Shown here one piece after another: positions 17,457 through 25,223 of a DNA stretch of 64,000 nt. The position numbers and the translations under genes are program-made. The stretch spans positions 5,766,001 through 5,830,000 of the forward strand of contig NZ_OZ239981.1 of NCBI RefSeq assembly GCF_965196975.1, read 5' to 3'. Within the stretch, counting starts at the first letter, position 1, and the number at the start of each line of letters is the position of its first letter. The notes under the pieces are model-generated. The model saw only the letters and a program-made list of their open reading frames with translations, made no database searches and was not told the origin of the DNA. The stretch comes from Endozoicomonas sp965196975. Lineage in GTDB: Bacteria > Pseudomonadota > Gammaproteobacteria > Pseudomonadales > Endozoicomonadaceae.

Positions 17457-18488
17457 ATGTTGCTCCAAAGGAGCTTTCGCTGTTTATTCAAAGTACTGGG
17501 GATGTTGTGTCTGTTTTTTTCTATTAGTACAACATGGGCTGATACCGTCTGGATGAACAATGGTGATGTGCTGTCTGGTGACATTGTTAAGCTGGACTCT
17601 GGTAAACTGAGTTTGCAGACTAGGTATGCAGGTACTATTGAGTTGGACTGGCGTTATGTAACAGCTCTCGACTCAGATAAAACATTCTGGGTTAGCCTGA
17701 TTGGTGAAGATGAGGCTCAGTTAAGACGCTTTGAAGGTCAGGAAACAGGCGTTACGGTTATTGATGATAGTGGCCGGAAGCGTTCATTCTCAGCAGTATG
17801 GCCAGTAGCTGCTATCCATATTGAGAAACCGGTGATTGCTGATACTTGGGAGCTTGGAGGCAATCTGGTTGCCACGTTGGATAGCAAATCCGGTAATGAT
17901 GATGAGCTCTTGATTGGGGTGGAAGGCAAACTCAATATTGACGATCAGTGGAATAAAAATGCTTTTTACTGGGATATTGAGGCGGAAGATGATGACGGTG
18001 TTAAAAGCTCTGAGTGGAAGGTTGGTTACTCATACAGTCGTTATCTGGATGAACATTGGTTTGTGCAGGGAGCTGCGGAGCAGGAGTATGACTCTGAGGA
18101 GGATCTGAGAACCCGTACATCGCTGGGGGGAACTCTGGGTTATCGTTTTTGGGAGACCGCAGAAAAAGCACTGAAAACGAGCGGGGGTATCAGTCAGCTC
18201 TGGGAAGATTATAAAACCAATGAGTCGCAGAGAGATTATGCTCTGACCTGGATTTTTAATTATCGAACACGAATCATTAATAACTGGGAGTACTTTGCGA
18301 ACAGCAGAACATTCTTTCGTTTGAAACAATCAACGACACTGGTCAATTTTAATCAGGGTATAAAAATTGGACTGACCGATCATATTAGTTGGAATTTGAC
18401 GCATATTGTGGATTACGACAGTCATCCAGTTGATAAAACTCAGAAGGTCGACAGTCGGATCAAAATGGGGATTGGTTACCAGTGGTAA
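17457..18488 (+). CDS. DUF481 family outer-membrane protein (YdiY-like)
   Basis: A 343-residue secreted protein with an N-terminal signal sequence ending near STTWA-DTVWM. A small domain follows (WMNNGDVLSGDIVKLDSGKL), of the type that precedes DUF481. The C-terminal half is a beta-barrel-like stretch that ends with aromatic residues IGYQW, typical of outer-membrane insertion. I chose ATG 17457 because GGGGAAG lies 8 nt upstream; a GTG at 17424 is also open. The function of the family is unknown. It is divergent from the ATL gene. Confidence 0.85.
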   Translation: MLLQRSFRCLFKVLGMLCLFFSISTTWADTVWMNNGDVLSGDIVKLDSGKLSLQTRYAGTIELDWRYVTALDSDKTFWVSLIGEDEAQLRRFEGQETGVTVIDDSGRKRSFSAVWPVAAIHIEKPVIADTWELGGNLVATLDSKSGNDDELLIGVEGKLNIDDQWNKNAFYWDIEAEDDDGVKSSEWKVGYSYSRYLDEHWFVQGAAEQEYDSEEDLRTRTSLGGTLGYRFWETAEKALKTSGGISQLWEDYKTNESQRDYALTWIFNYRTRIINNWEYFANSRTFFRLKQSTTLVNFNQGIKIGLTDHISWNLTHIVDYDSHPVDKTQKVDSRIKMGIGYQW

Positions 18489-18859
18489 GGGCCAGGGCGC
18501 TTCAGGTTGGTGCATACTGGCAGGCGCCCTCTTGTGGGCATAAAGAACCGGGTTCTCATCAGATACCGCCGGAATGGATATTGCCTTGAGGGTGGGAAAT
18601 CCGGCTTCTGCTGCAAAAAATGCTGAGTTTGGTTTTCATCTTCACTCTTTTGCTCGGCTTCCCTATGTTCCTGTAAAGCACGCATGGTGGTTTCCAGCCA
18701 GTTGGCTGCCCGATAGAGCAGCGAGTGCCGGGTTAAATTTTCAGTGCTTTGGTGTTCAAGGGGAAAAATCAGGGTTTTTCTGACTTTCATTGCTACTGGG
18801 TACTTTTTCAGAATTACTTCTGTTAATAGCGGCAGAAGGGTGTATTGATTGATGAAAGA
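18489..18859. other. Intergenic region; possible small minus-strand ORF
   Basis: A 371-bp gap. A hairpin with arms AGGGCGC/GCGCCCT (18494-18540) directly follows the DUF481 gene and may terminate it, without a T-run. A 104-codon minus-strand frame (18476-18790, starting MKVRKTLIFPLEHQSTEN) has no clear Shine-Dalgarno sequence and overlaps the DUF481 end. I cannot tell whether it is a gene. Confidence 0.4.
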
Positions 18860-19345
18860 TTACCGTTTTTTTAGCCTTCTCTCCTTTTGACGCTGGCGCA
18901 TGGTTTTATAGTTTACCAGCTCAAAGCGATACCAGCCTGGTTCCGGATCAGGCTCTGCCCCCATTAAGTGTCGATAAAAACGATGCAGCTTTCTGGTTGT
19001 CAGGTTTTTGCCGTCAGGTGCAGACAGTGCATCAGGGTTACCCCGCATGAATCGAATTTCCGGAATGTCGTATATCAGTCTTTCTGAAAACCAGATAAAG
19101 GGCTCAAAGATGTTTTTAAGCCCGCTTTCAGCGCTGCTCAGGCGTCGGTAGATAACCATAATCAGCGTATCCTCTTCCACCCGATAGACTATTTCAACGC
19201 CAAGATATTCAAAACGAGCTCCCAGAAGTAAAGAGGTACTGCCCATGTAGTAAGCAGATACTTCATAACCTTGGGCTTGCAAAAACCGGGTGACGGGGTC
19301 GTCAACCGGATATGGCTTTACATTTGAGTTATTGGAATTGGTCAT
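18860..19345 (-). CDS. Hypothetical protein, 161 residues
   Basis: I do not recognise this soluble protein. It begins with an Asn/Ser-rich stretch and has a central mixed region (YYMGSTSLLLGARFEYLG). It ends in a strongly basic tail MRQRQKERRLKKR that could bind nucleic acid. Its start overlaps the stop of the GDCCVxC gene by 4 bp (ATGA). The two are thus an operon, translationally coupled. Confidence 0.7.
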   Translation of the reverse strand: MTNSNNSNVKPYPVDDPVTRFLQAQGYEVSAYYMGSTSLLLGARFEYLGVEIVYRVEEDTLIMVIYRRLSSAESGLKNIFEPFIWFSERLIYDIPEIRFMRGNPDALSAPDGKNLTTRKLHRFYRHLMGAEPDPEPGWYRFELVNYKTMRQRQKERRLKKR

Positions 19346-19635
19346 AGACCAGAGGCAGAAATGCTTTCAGCTGCTTCTTCGGAGACGGGTGTCATTTCAG
19401 CATAGGCTTTTTTATCCCGTTGTGATGTTGGGCATGGTTGATTTCCGTGTGAACAGAAAACGCAGCAATCTCCTTGCTGTGGGGTAATCAGTTTCTGACA
19501 GCTTCTGCATTCGTAAAGGTAGACACATGCATCCTGAGGCATGGTTTCAATGGCGTGATGCATACAGTCCGGGCAGGTGATGATGGACGTCGATGCAAGG
19601 TTCTTTGCGTTCAGTGCATAATTTTTAGTGGACAT
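19342..19635 (-). CDS. GDCCVxC domain-containing small protein
   Basis: A 97-residue protein with the pattern CPDC (residues 21-24), CRSCQKLITPQQ and GDCCVFC (55-61), then a further Cys at 68. This matches the GDCCVxC family of small Cys-rich proteins. Some members are selenoproteins and some lie near mercury or metal transport genes. Here all positions are Cys and no metal genes are adjacent. A Pho-box-like site lies about 250 bp upstream. Function unknown. Confidence 0.8.
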   Translation of the reverse strand: MSTKNYALNAKNLASTSIITCPDCMHHAIETMPQDACVYLYECRSCQKLITPQQGDCCVFCSHGNQPCPTSQRDKKAYAEMTPVSEEAAESISASGL

Positions 19636-19880
19636 ACTCTTTCTCCTGGCACTTCCTGTGCCGTTTATTGCTTTTTCTCTTTGGGCATAGGATAGAGTTA
19701 TCGGCCTCCCTGTTGGTTTATTGACGATGAATGCTTAAATAATAGGGCTCTGTTGTTTTTTATAGACAAACACGTCACAGAAACGCCTCTTTTCAAACTA
19801 CCGTATCTAACTTTTTATAAAAAGGGTTGCATGAATCAGGCCAGTTTCATCCGATCATGGTAAAAGCATAAAAAGAGAAT

Positions 19881-19898
19881 GTGACAGTTTACTGACAG
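19881..19898 (-). promoter_or_regulatory. Candidate Pho box upstream of the GDCCVxC operon
   Basis: On the minus strand CTGTCAGTAAACTGTCAC matches the PhoB consensus of two CTGTCA repeats 5 nt apart, with only the spacer differing. A -10-like TATGCT follows 10 nt downstream. The leader to the first gene would be about 210 nt, which is long. Confidence 0.5.
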
Positions 19899-19904
19899 CC
19901 ATAA

Positions 19905-19934
19905 AAAAAACCGGACATGTCTGTCCGGTTTTGT
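19905..19934 (-). terminator. Rho-independent terminator of the ackA-pta operon
   Basis: An 11-bp perfect stem (AAAACCGGACA / TGTCCGGTTTT) with a TGTC loop. On the minus strand a run of eight T follows, about 20 nt after the pta stop codon. Confidence 0.92.
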
Positions 19935-19954
19935 GCGGGAGTAACTAAACGATC

Positions 19955-22045
19955 TTAGTCGTTTTCAGCCTGAATGGCAGTCAGGGCAATGGTGTAAACG
20001 ATATCGTCTACCAGTGCACCGCGGGAAAGGTCGTTCACTGGCTTGTTGAGACCCTGAAGCATTGGGCCGACACTGATTACGTCTGCGCTGCGCTGTACAG
20101 CTTTGTAGGTGGTGTTACCTGTGTTGAGATCCGGGAAGATAAACACGGTAGCACGACCCGCGACGTTACTTCCGGGAGCCTTGCTCTGGGCTACAGACTC
20201 AACAGATGCTGCATCGTACTGCAGAGGTCCGTCAATAATCAGGTCTGGGCGCTTGGCTTTAACGATTTCAGTAGCCTCACGCACCTTCTCAACATCTGCG
20301 CCAATTCCAGAGGTTCCAGTACTGTAACTGATCATAGCGATCCGTGGCTCAATACCGAACGCAATTGCAGAGTCAGCACTCTGAATAGCGATATTGGCCA
20401 GCTGTTCTGCATCCGGGTTTGGATTAACGGCACAGTCACCGTATACCAGAACCTGGTCAGGCAGCAGCATGAAGAAGATGGAGGAAACCAGGCCTCCGGC
20501 ATCTCTCTTTGGTTTGACCAGCTGGAATGCAGGACGGATGGTGTTGGCGGTGGTGTGCACGGCACCAGATACCAGACCGTCTACCTCGTTAAGAGCCAGC
20601 ATCATGGTACCGAGTACTACCGTATCTTCCAGCTGAGCTTCGGCCATCGGGGCTGTCAGGCCTTTGTTCTTACGCAGTTCGACCATCGGATCAACATAAC
20701 GTGCACGGATGCTCTCAGGCTCCATGATCACCAGACCATCAGGCAGGGTTATGCCGTTATCTCTGGCAACCTGCTCAATAACGCTCCGCTGCCCAAGAAG
20801 GATACACTGGGCAATACCGCGTTCCTGACAGATGACGGCAGCCTGAATGGTGCGAGGCTCATCACCTTCTGGAAGAACAATGCGCTTATTGGCACCCTGG
20901 GCTCTCTGAACCAGCTGGTAACGGAAAGCAGGAGGGGAGAGTCTGCGTTCAGCCAGTGCAGAGCACTGCTGTTTCAGCCACTCGGTGTTCAGGTTGCCAG
21001 CGATGGTATCCATGACCATTTCAACACGGGCGGTGTCATCGACAGGCAGTTCATTATGGCGGCGGTCCAGCATGGTTGCCGTAGTGTAGGAGTCTTCTCC
21101 GGTCAGCATGACAGGAAGGCCAGTACCGATAGCCTTGCTGCACAATTCCATTACTGGTTTGGATGGTGTGATGCCACTGGTCAGCAAAAGGCCTGCCAGA
21201 GGAACACCGTTCAGGGCCGCCATGCAGGTAGCCAGAATAATATCATCACGGTCACCCGGAGTGATCACCAGGTTGCCAGGTTTCAGGTGATGAATCATAT
21301 TGGTCGGCGTTCTGGCGCTCAGGGTGTAGGAAGTGACCCGACGGGTATCCATCTCACCTGCATTGATGATTTCAGCTTTCAGGTGTTCGGCAATATCCAT
21401 GGTTCTTGGTGAAGCCAGGTTAGTGTCGAACGGAATATAGCCCAGTGGCTGGAAGGGCTTACGGGCAAACTCCGGCAGGCTCTGGAAGTGACCCTCTTTG
21501 TTCAGACGGGCAACGACTTCCGGCGTCAGTTTATTCAGGGCATAGCCCACAACATTTGGGTTCTTGATGCCGCCAAAACTGTCTGCAGCGATTTCCAGTT
21601 TGTCAGCAAGGTCTTCCAGCGAGTCATTACCAGGCTCGGAGACCAGAATGATGTCTGCATTAAGGGTTTTGGCGATGTTGCTGTTCAGGCGGTTGGCGTA
21701 AGGCATTTCCCGGGTAGGTACCAGACCTTCAACGACCATTACGTCACATTCCTGAGAGGCCTGCTCAAACAAGGCGACGATCTCTTCCATCAGGACATCG
21801 CCCTTGTTATCACCCAGGAGGTCTTCAGCACGGTGTGAAGTGATGGGTGTAGGCGGCTCATGGTCCATGATGCGCTGAAACAGTTTGGTTGAACGCTCTG
21901 GTCCAGTGTCACCCACATGCAGTTGGGCAATAGGCTTGAAGAATTTGACTCTGAGACCAAGGTTATCAAGTGCTCGAACCAGGCCCAGGGTGACGGAGGT
22001 CAGGCCAACACCATAACGTGTTGGAGCCAGGAAAAATGTACGCAT
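19955..22045 (-). CDS. pta: Phosphate acetyltransferase Pta
   Basis: Pta interconverts acetyl-CoA and acetyl phosphate. The 696-residue protein is of the long type. An N-terminal P-loop-like regulatory domain (residues 1-210) and a DRTGG-type middle domain precede the C-terminal catalytic domain from about 375, with SYSTGTSGIG, DGPLQYDAA and FIFPDLNTGNTTYKAVQR. I chose ATG 22045 (MRTFFLAPTR, GAAGGA upstream) over 22066, which has no Shine-Dalgarno sequence. It follows ackA by 84 nt with a terminator-like hairpin between them. Confidence 0.96.
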   Translation of the reverse strand: MRTFFLAPTRYGVGLTSVTLGLVRALDNLGLRVKFFKPIAQLHVGDTGPERSTKLFQRIMDHEPPTPITSHRAEDLLGDNKGDVLMEEIVALFEQASQECDVMVVEGLVPTREMPYANRLNSNIAKTLNADIILVSEPGNDSLEDLADKLEIAADSFGGIKNPNVVGYALNKLTPEVVARLNKEGHFQSLPEFARKPFQPLGYIPFDTNLASPRTMDIAEHLKAEIINAGEMDTRRVTSYTLSARTPTNMIHHLKPGNLVITPGDRDDIILATCMAALNGVPLAGLLLTSGITPSKPVMELCSKAIGTGLPVMLTGEDSYTTATMLDRRHNELPVDDTARVEMVMDTIAGNLNTEWLKQQCSALAERRLSPPAFRYQLVQRAQGANKRIVLPEGDEPRTIQAAVICQERGIAQCILLGQRSVIEQVARDNGITLPDGLVIMEPESIRARYVDPMVELRKNKGLTAPMAEAQLEDTVVLGTMMLALNEVDGLVSGAVHTTANTIRPAFQLVKPKRDAGGLVSSIFFMLLPDQVLVYGDCAVNPNPDAEQLANIAIQSADSAIAFGIEPRIAMISYSTGTSGIGADVEKVREATEIVKAKRPDLIIDGPLQYDAASVESVAQSKAPGSNVAGRATVFIFPDLNTGNTTYKAVQRSADVISVGPMLQGLNKPVNDLSRGALVDDIVYTIALTAIQAEND

Positions 22046-22082
22046 ATCCGGAAAAATCCTTCTCATGAAATACTGATATAAA

Positions 22083-22105
22083 AACAGGAGGTGAAACCTC
22101 CTGTT
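22083..22105 (-). terminator. Hairpin between ackA and pta, terminator or attenuator
   Basis: A 10-bp perfect stem (AACAGGAGGT / ACCTCCTGTT) with a 3-nt loop. On the minus strand it is followed by TTTTTATA. It lies in the ackA-pta gap and may terminate part of the transcripts, lowering pta relative to ackA. Confidence 0.7.
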
Positions 22106-22129
22106 GCTTACATCATTTAGATAACCAGT

Positions 22130-23320
22130 TTAGCCAGCAATCAGCGCTTCGGTATCACGGGCAATCATCAGCTCTTCATTAGTAGCGACAACCATTGCTA
22201 CGGTTGAGCCAGGCTTGGTGATGACACCGCTCTTGCCACGGAAGGTCTCTTCGTTGGCTTTTTCATCGATCTCAAAGCCGAAGATGGACAGGCGCTCAAG
22301 TACATTCTTGCGGATCACGCTGGAGTTTTCACCGATACCACCGGTGAAGACCAGTGCATCAATACGACCCAGCTCAGAAGCAAAACCAGCCAGTTTTTTG
22401 GCCAGAACGTTGCAGAATACGTCCAGAGTCAGTTGAGCACGCTCATTACCCTGAGCTGCAGCGTCTTCGATTACTCGGCAGTCGTTATCCATTTCGGACA
22501 GGCCCAGCAGGCCAGACTTCTTGTTCAGAATGTCAGTGATCTCATCCAGAGAATAACCACACTGCTTGTTCAGGAAGCTGAATACGTTCGGGTCGATATC
22601 GCCGGAACGGGTACCCATCACCAGACCTTCCAGAGGGGTCAGGCCCATAGTGGTGTCAACGGATTTGCCGTTTTTGACGGCACAGGCGCTGGCACCGTTA
22701 CCCAGGTGTGCAACCAGAATAGCGCTGTTGTCGTAGTCCAGGCCCAGCATCTCAGCAGCAGTCTTGCTGACATAGCGGTAGCTAGTGCCGTGCATGCCAT
22801 AACGACGCAGGCCGTGTTCTTTGTACAGGCTGTAAGGAACCGCGTACAGGTAGCTTTCTGCCGGCATGGTCTGGTGGAATGCGGTGTCAAATACTACGGA
22901 CTGTGGCAGACCCGGGAAGTATTTCATGCAGGCACGAATACCCAGCAGGTGAGCAGGGTTGTGCAGAGGCGCCAGATGGTTACAGTCTTCGATGCCCTGA
23001 ATGACTTCATCGTTGATCAGGGTGGATTCGGTGAACTTCTCACCACCGTGAACAACACGGTGACCGATGGCTTCAATGCGCTCCATCAGGTTGTTTTCAC
23101 GGAGAACACCTACCAGTGCTTCGATAGCACCTTCGTGACCAGCAGCACCAAGATTCAGGGTTTGCTTCTCACCGTTCAGTTTCCAGGTGATAGAGGCTTC
23201 GTTGCCCACGAGGCGCTCGGCGATGCCGCTGATGCTTTCCTCTTCGGTTTTCGGGTTGATTACTGCGAACTTCAGGGAAGAACTGCCACAGTTAATAACC
23301 AGAACGCTGTCTTTGCTCAT
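22130..23320 (-). CDS. ackA: Acetate kinase AckA
   Basis: AckA makes ATP and acetate from acetyl phosphate, acting with Pta. The 396-residue protein shows VLVINCGSSSLKFAV at the start, RVVHGGEKF, VFDTAFHQTMP, and the acetate kinase signature HLGNGASACAVKNGKSVDTT followed by MGTRSGDIDP. I chose ATG 23320 (MSKDSVLVINCG); the frame opens earlier at 23383, but that extension is unlike the family. It is the first gene of ackA-pta. The conserved-loop hairpin at 23495-23541 lies about 175 nt upstream. Confidence 0.96.
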   Translation of the reverse strand: MSKDSVLVINCGSSSLKFAVINPKTEEESISGIAERLVGNEASITWKLNGEKQTLNLGAAGHEGAIEALVGVLRENNLMERIEAIGHRVVHGGEKFTESTLINDEVIQGIEDCNHLAPLHNPAHLLGIRACMKYFPGLPQSVVFDTAFHQTMPAESYLYAVPYSLYKEHGLRRYGMHGTSYRYVSKTAAEMLGLDYDNSAILVAHLGNGASACAVKNGKSVDTTMGLTPLEGLVMGTRSGDIDPNVFSFLNKQCGYSLDEITDILNKKSGLLGLSEMDNDCRVIEDAAAQGNERAQLTLDVFCNVLAKKLAGFASELGRIDALVFTGGIGENSSVIRKNVLERLSIFGFEIDEKANEETFRGKSGVITKPGSTVAMVVATNEELMIARDTEALIAG

Positions 23321-23744
23321 AGAACCTATTACCAGTGAAAATGACCGTGCAGTTTCCGAAAATGACCGTGTAATGCTTTTCATTTAAGCGGATTGTCACG
23401 AATATCGCCAAACGCAGCGGCCGGAACCGATCACACGGGGGCTGGCCATGAATAACGTCCATAACGAGGATGGCAGAAAATTGAGGATGAAACGTCGTTT
23501 TTGTGAGGTGAATAGTGGTTCTATTTGCCGAACAAAAACGAATTTTCAAGCCAATTTGCTGTCACCACAGTAGGGCAGTCTATTCTCGGGCAGCCTCCTG
23601 GATGATCACGGCTTGTATAAAGTAGAGAAGCGGTATGAAAAACATTATAACCATTGACCTGAGTCAGTGGACTGCGTATTGATGCGTATATCGTAGCAAG
23701 GCTGTGGTTAATTGTTCACCAATGTCACCGGTTATAGAGTCTGG
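23321..23744. other. Intergenic region upstream of ackA
   Basis: About 420 bp. It contains the second conserved-loop hairpin (23495-23541) and presumably the ackA promoter. I see no gene. Confidence 0.55.
23495..23541 (-). other. Variable-stem, conserved-loop hairpin (copy 2), upstream of ackA
   Basis: A 10-bp perfect stem (TCGTTTTTGT / ACAAAAACGA) encloses a 27-nt loop with GAGGTGAATAGTGGTTCTATT. This differs at one position from the loop of the hairpin upstream of pilB, while the two stems share no sequence. An outer TGAAA/TTTCA pair may extend the stem. The orientation relative to the downstream gene is the same as in copy 1. Confidence 0.7.
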
Positions 23745-24572
23745 TCAGCTATCCTGGTTCAATAAAGGAATGTCCAGCTGACCAATCATTTCTGGAAGGT
23801 TGGCGGCCAATTGTTGTAATTCCTCCTGATGAAGCCAGCCATAAGTTCCAGAAGCAATAATAACAAGTAGAGGAATCCATAGACCAAAAAGCTGTGCGAT
23901 GGTTCCTGCAGGAGCTGGAACAGCTCCGAATCGATTGGTATTTTTGGTTCCAGAGGAAAGGGCAAGCCATAGAATAACTAATAGGTTAATTCCGGGGATG
24001 ATGAGAAATAAACTTCGCCAACCACTACTGTCGATGTCATGAAGTCTTCTCGCTGTAATCAACAGCATCAGTAGAGAGGCAAACGCAATTAAGCCAAGAG
24101 TAATATACAGAGACTCCAGTGGTGGATAGTATGTGATCAAGTGAGGTGTTAAGCGCTCAGGCAGCCACCAGGCTGCAACGCCAAGCAGTGAGACTATCCA
24201 GAGAGAGGCCGTAAAGCGAACTCTTCCCATTCTGGGAATGGGCTGGAATTTTCGGGAAGATTTTGATGGTCTGGATACTTGGGGCTGGTTTTCCTCCAGA
24301 ATGGCTTCCTGAGGGGTAGGGGCCAGTTCCTCATCTCCGTTAGTGGATAGGATTCGACAGGAAGCCCCAGCCTTCATCATGGCTCTTTCATAAGGACGGA
24401 TCTGGTCTGCTGTCAGGTTTTTACGAACGACCACAGGCTTGCCTGAAAATAGCCTGTTCAGTTTTTCCTTGTCCGCATTGAGGAGCTCTTTCAGGTTTTT
24501 CCGAACGTGCTTCTCCTTAAAGCCTGGAAGGGTTTCCCCTTCAAAAATCAGTTTGTAGAATGCGTCATCCAT
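23745..24572 (-). CDS. DUF805 membrane protein with an N-terminal FEG domain
   Basis: A 275-residue protein. Residues 1-80 form a soluble domain (YKLIFEGETLPGF ... LFSGKPVVVRKNL ... AGASCRI) of a type often fused to membrane domains in gammaproteobacteria. After a basic linker the rest has several hydrophobic helices and the DUF805 hallmark ARRLHDIDSSGWRSLFLIIP. The function of DUF805 is unknown. I chose ATG 24572 over the upstream TTG at 24587. No partner gene is evident. Confidence 0.85.
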   Translation of the reverse strand: MDDAFYKLIFEGETLPGFKEKHVRKNLKELLNADKEKLNRLFSGKPVVVRKNLTADQIRPYERAMMKAGASCRILSTNGDEELAPTPQEAILEENQPQVSRPSKSSRKFQPIPRMGRVRFTASLWIVSLLGVAAWWLPERLTPHLITYYPPLESLYITLGLIAFASLLMLLITARRLHDIDSSGWRSLFLIIPGINLLVILWLALSSGTKNTNRFGAVPAPAGTIAQLFGLWIPLLVIIASGTYGWLHQEELQQLAANLPEMIGQLDIPLLNQDS

Positions 24573-24647
24573 GCTGGCCAGTCTCAATATATGCCCTGAG
24601 AAGGATTATCGGCTGGCGTGAGCGAGACTGAGGGGTTATTTAGTGTT

Positions 24648-24717
24648 AATCACAGAAGCCACCAGCTAGGTACCAGCAAGTGGCTTCTTTGCATACATTC
24701 TGAGGATTTCTGTGATT
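24648..24717. terminator. Nested inverted repeats downstream of hemJ
   Basis: An outer 10-bp pair (AATCACAGAA 24648-24657 / TTCTGTGATT 24708-24717) and an inner 9-bp pair (AGAAGCCAC 24654-24662 / GTGGCTTCT 24680-24688) share four bases, so only one can form fully at a time. It lies after the hemJ stop and may act as a terminator; no long T-run is present. Confidence 0.45.
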
Positions 24718-24732
24718 CGAGCAGACGATGCC

Positions 24733-25152
24733 TCAGAACGGCTTAACAACGACGAGAATTACAATCCCAACGAGGAAAATAACCGGAATTTCATTGAATA
24801 CCCGGAAAAATTTGTGGCTGTGGCTACTGGTGCCAGCGGCCAGTTGTTTCATATAGCGGGCACACATATGGTGATAGCCCAGAGTCAGAGCAACCAGGGT
24901 CAGTTTTGCATGCATCCAGGGAGCGCTCATATAGCCTGGGATGTAGTGTAAGAGCCACAGGCCGAGAATCAGGGTGACAATCATGGAGGGCGTGGCAATG
25001 CCCCGCATAAGCTTTCTTTCCATGATGACAAAGCGATCTTTGCTGACCTGGTCTTCACTCATGGTGTGGTAGACGAATAGCCTTGGAAGATAGAACAGGG
25101 CTGCAAACCAGCAGGTCATGGCAATAATATGGAAAGCTTTAATCCAGAGCAT
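24733..25152 (-). CDS. hemJ: HemJ family protoporphyrinogen IX oxidase
   Basis: HemJ oxidises protoporphyrinogen IX to protoporphyrin IX in haem synthesis, at the inner membrane. The 139-residue protein has about four membrane helices. The conserved start MLWIKAFHIIAMTCWFAALF carries the essential His in KAFH. RGIATPSMIVTLILG and a helix with YHHMCARYMKQ are also typical. I chose ATG 25152, with GGGACA upstream; the frame opens 4 codons earlier at a TTG. Confidence 0.92.
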   Translation of the reverse strand: MLWIKAFHIIAMTCWFAALFYLPRLFVYHTMSEDQVSKDRFVIMERKLMRGIATPSMIVTLILGLWLLHYIPGYMSAPWMHAKLTLVALTLGYHHMCARYMKQLAAGTSSHSHKFFRVFNEIPVIFLVGIVILVVVKPF

Positions 25153-25223
25153 AGAGTGTCCCAAATAATTATTAAGGTCTAGGAATCCTCTGGATAGTAG
25201 CGGAAATCAAGGGCTGTTCACAA

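Larger units (their letters stand above)
19636..19954. other. Intergenic region between the GDCCVxC gene and pta
   Basis: About 320 bp. It contains the pta terminator (19905-19934) and a Pho-box-like direct repeat (19881-19898), annotated separately. Nothing else is recognisable. Confidence 0.6.

Noticed and set aside
20555..21412. A 285-codon plus-strand open frame inside pta
   Set aside because: It lies wholly antisense to the strongly supported pta gene and has no recognisable motif or ribosome-binding site.
22433..23338. A 301-codon plus-strand open frame inside ackA
   Set aside because: Antisense shadow of ackA; amino-acid pattern does not look like a real protein.
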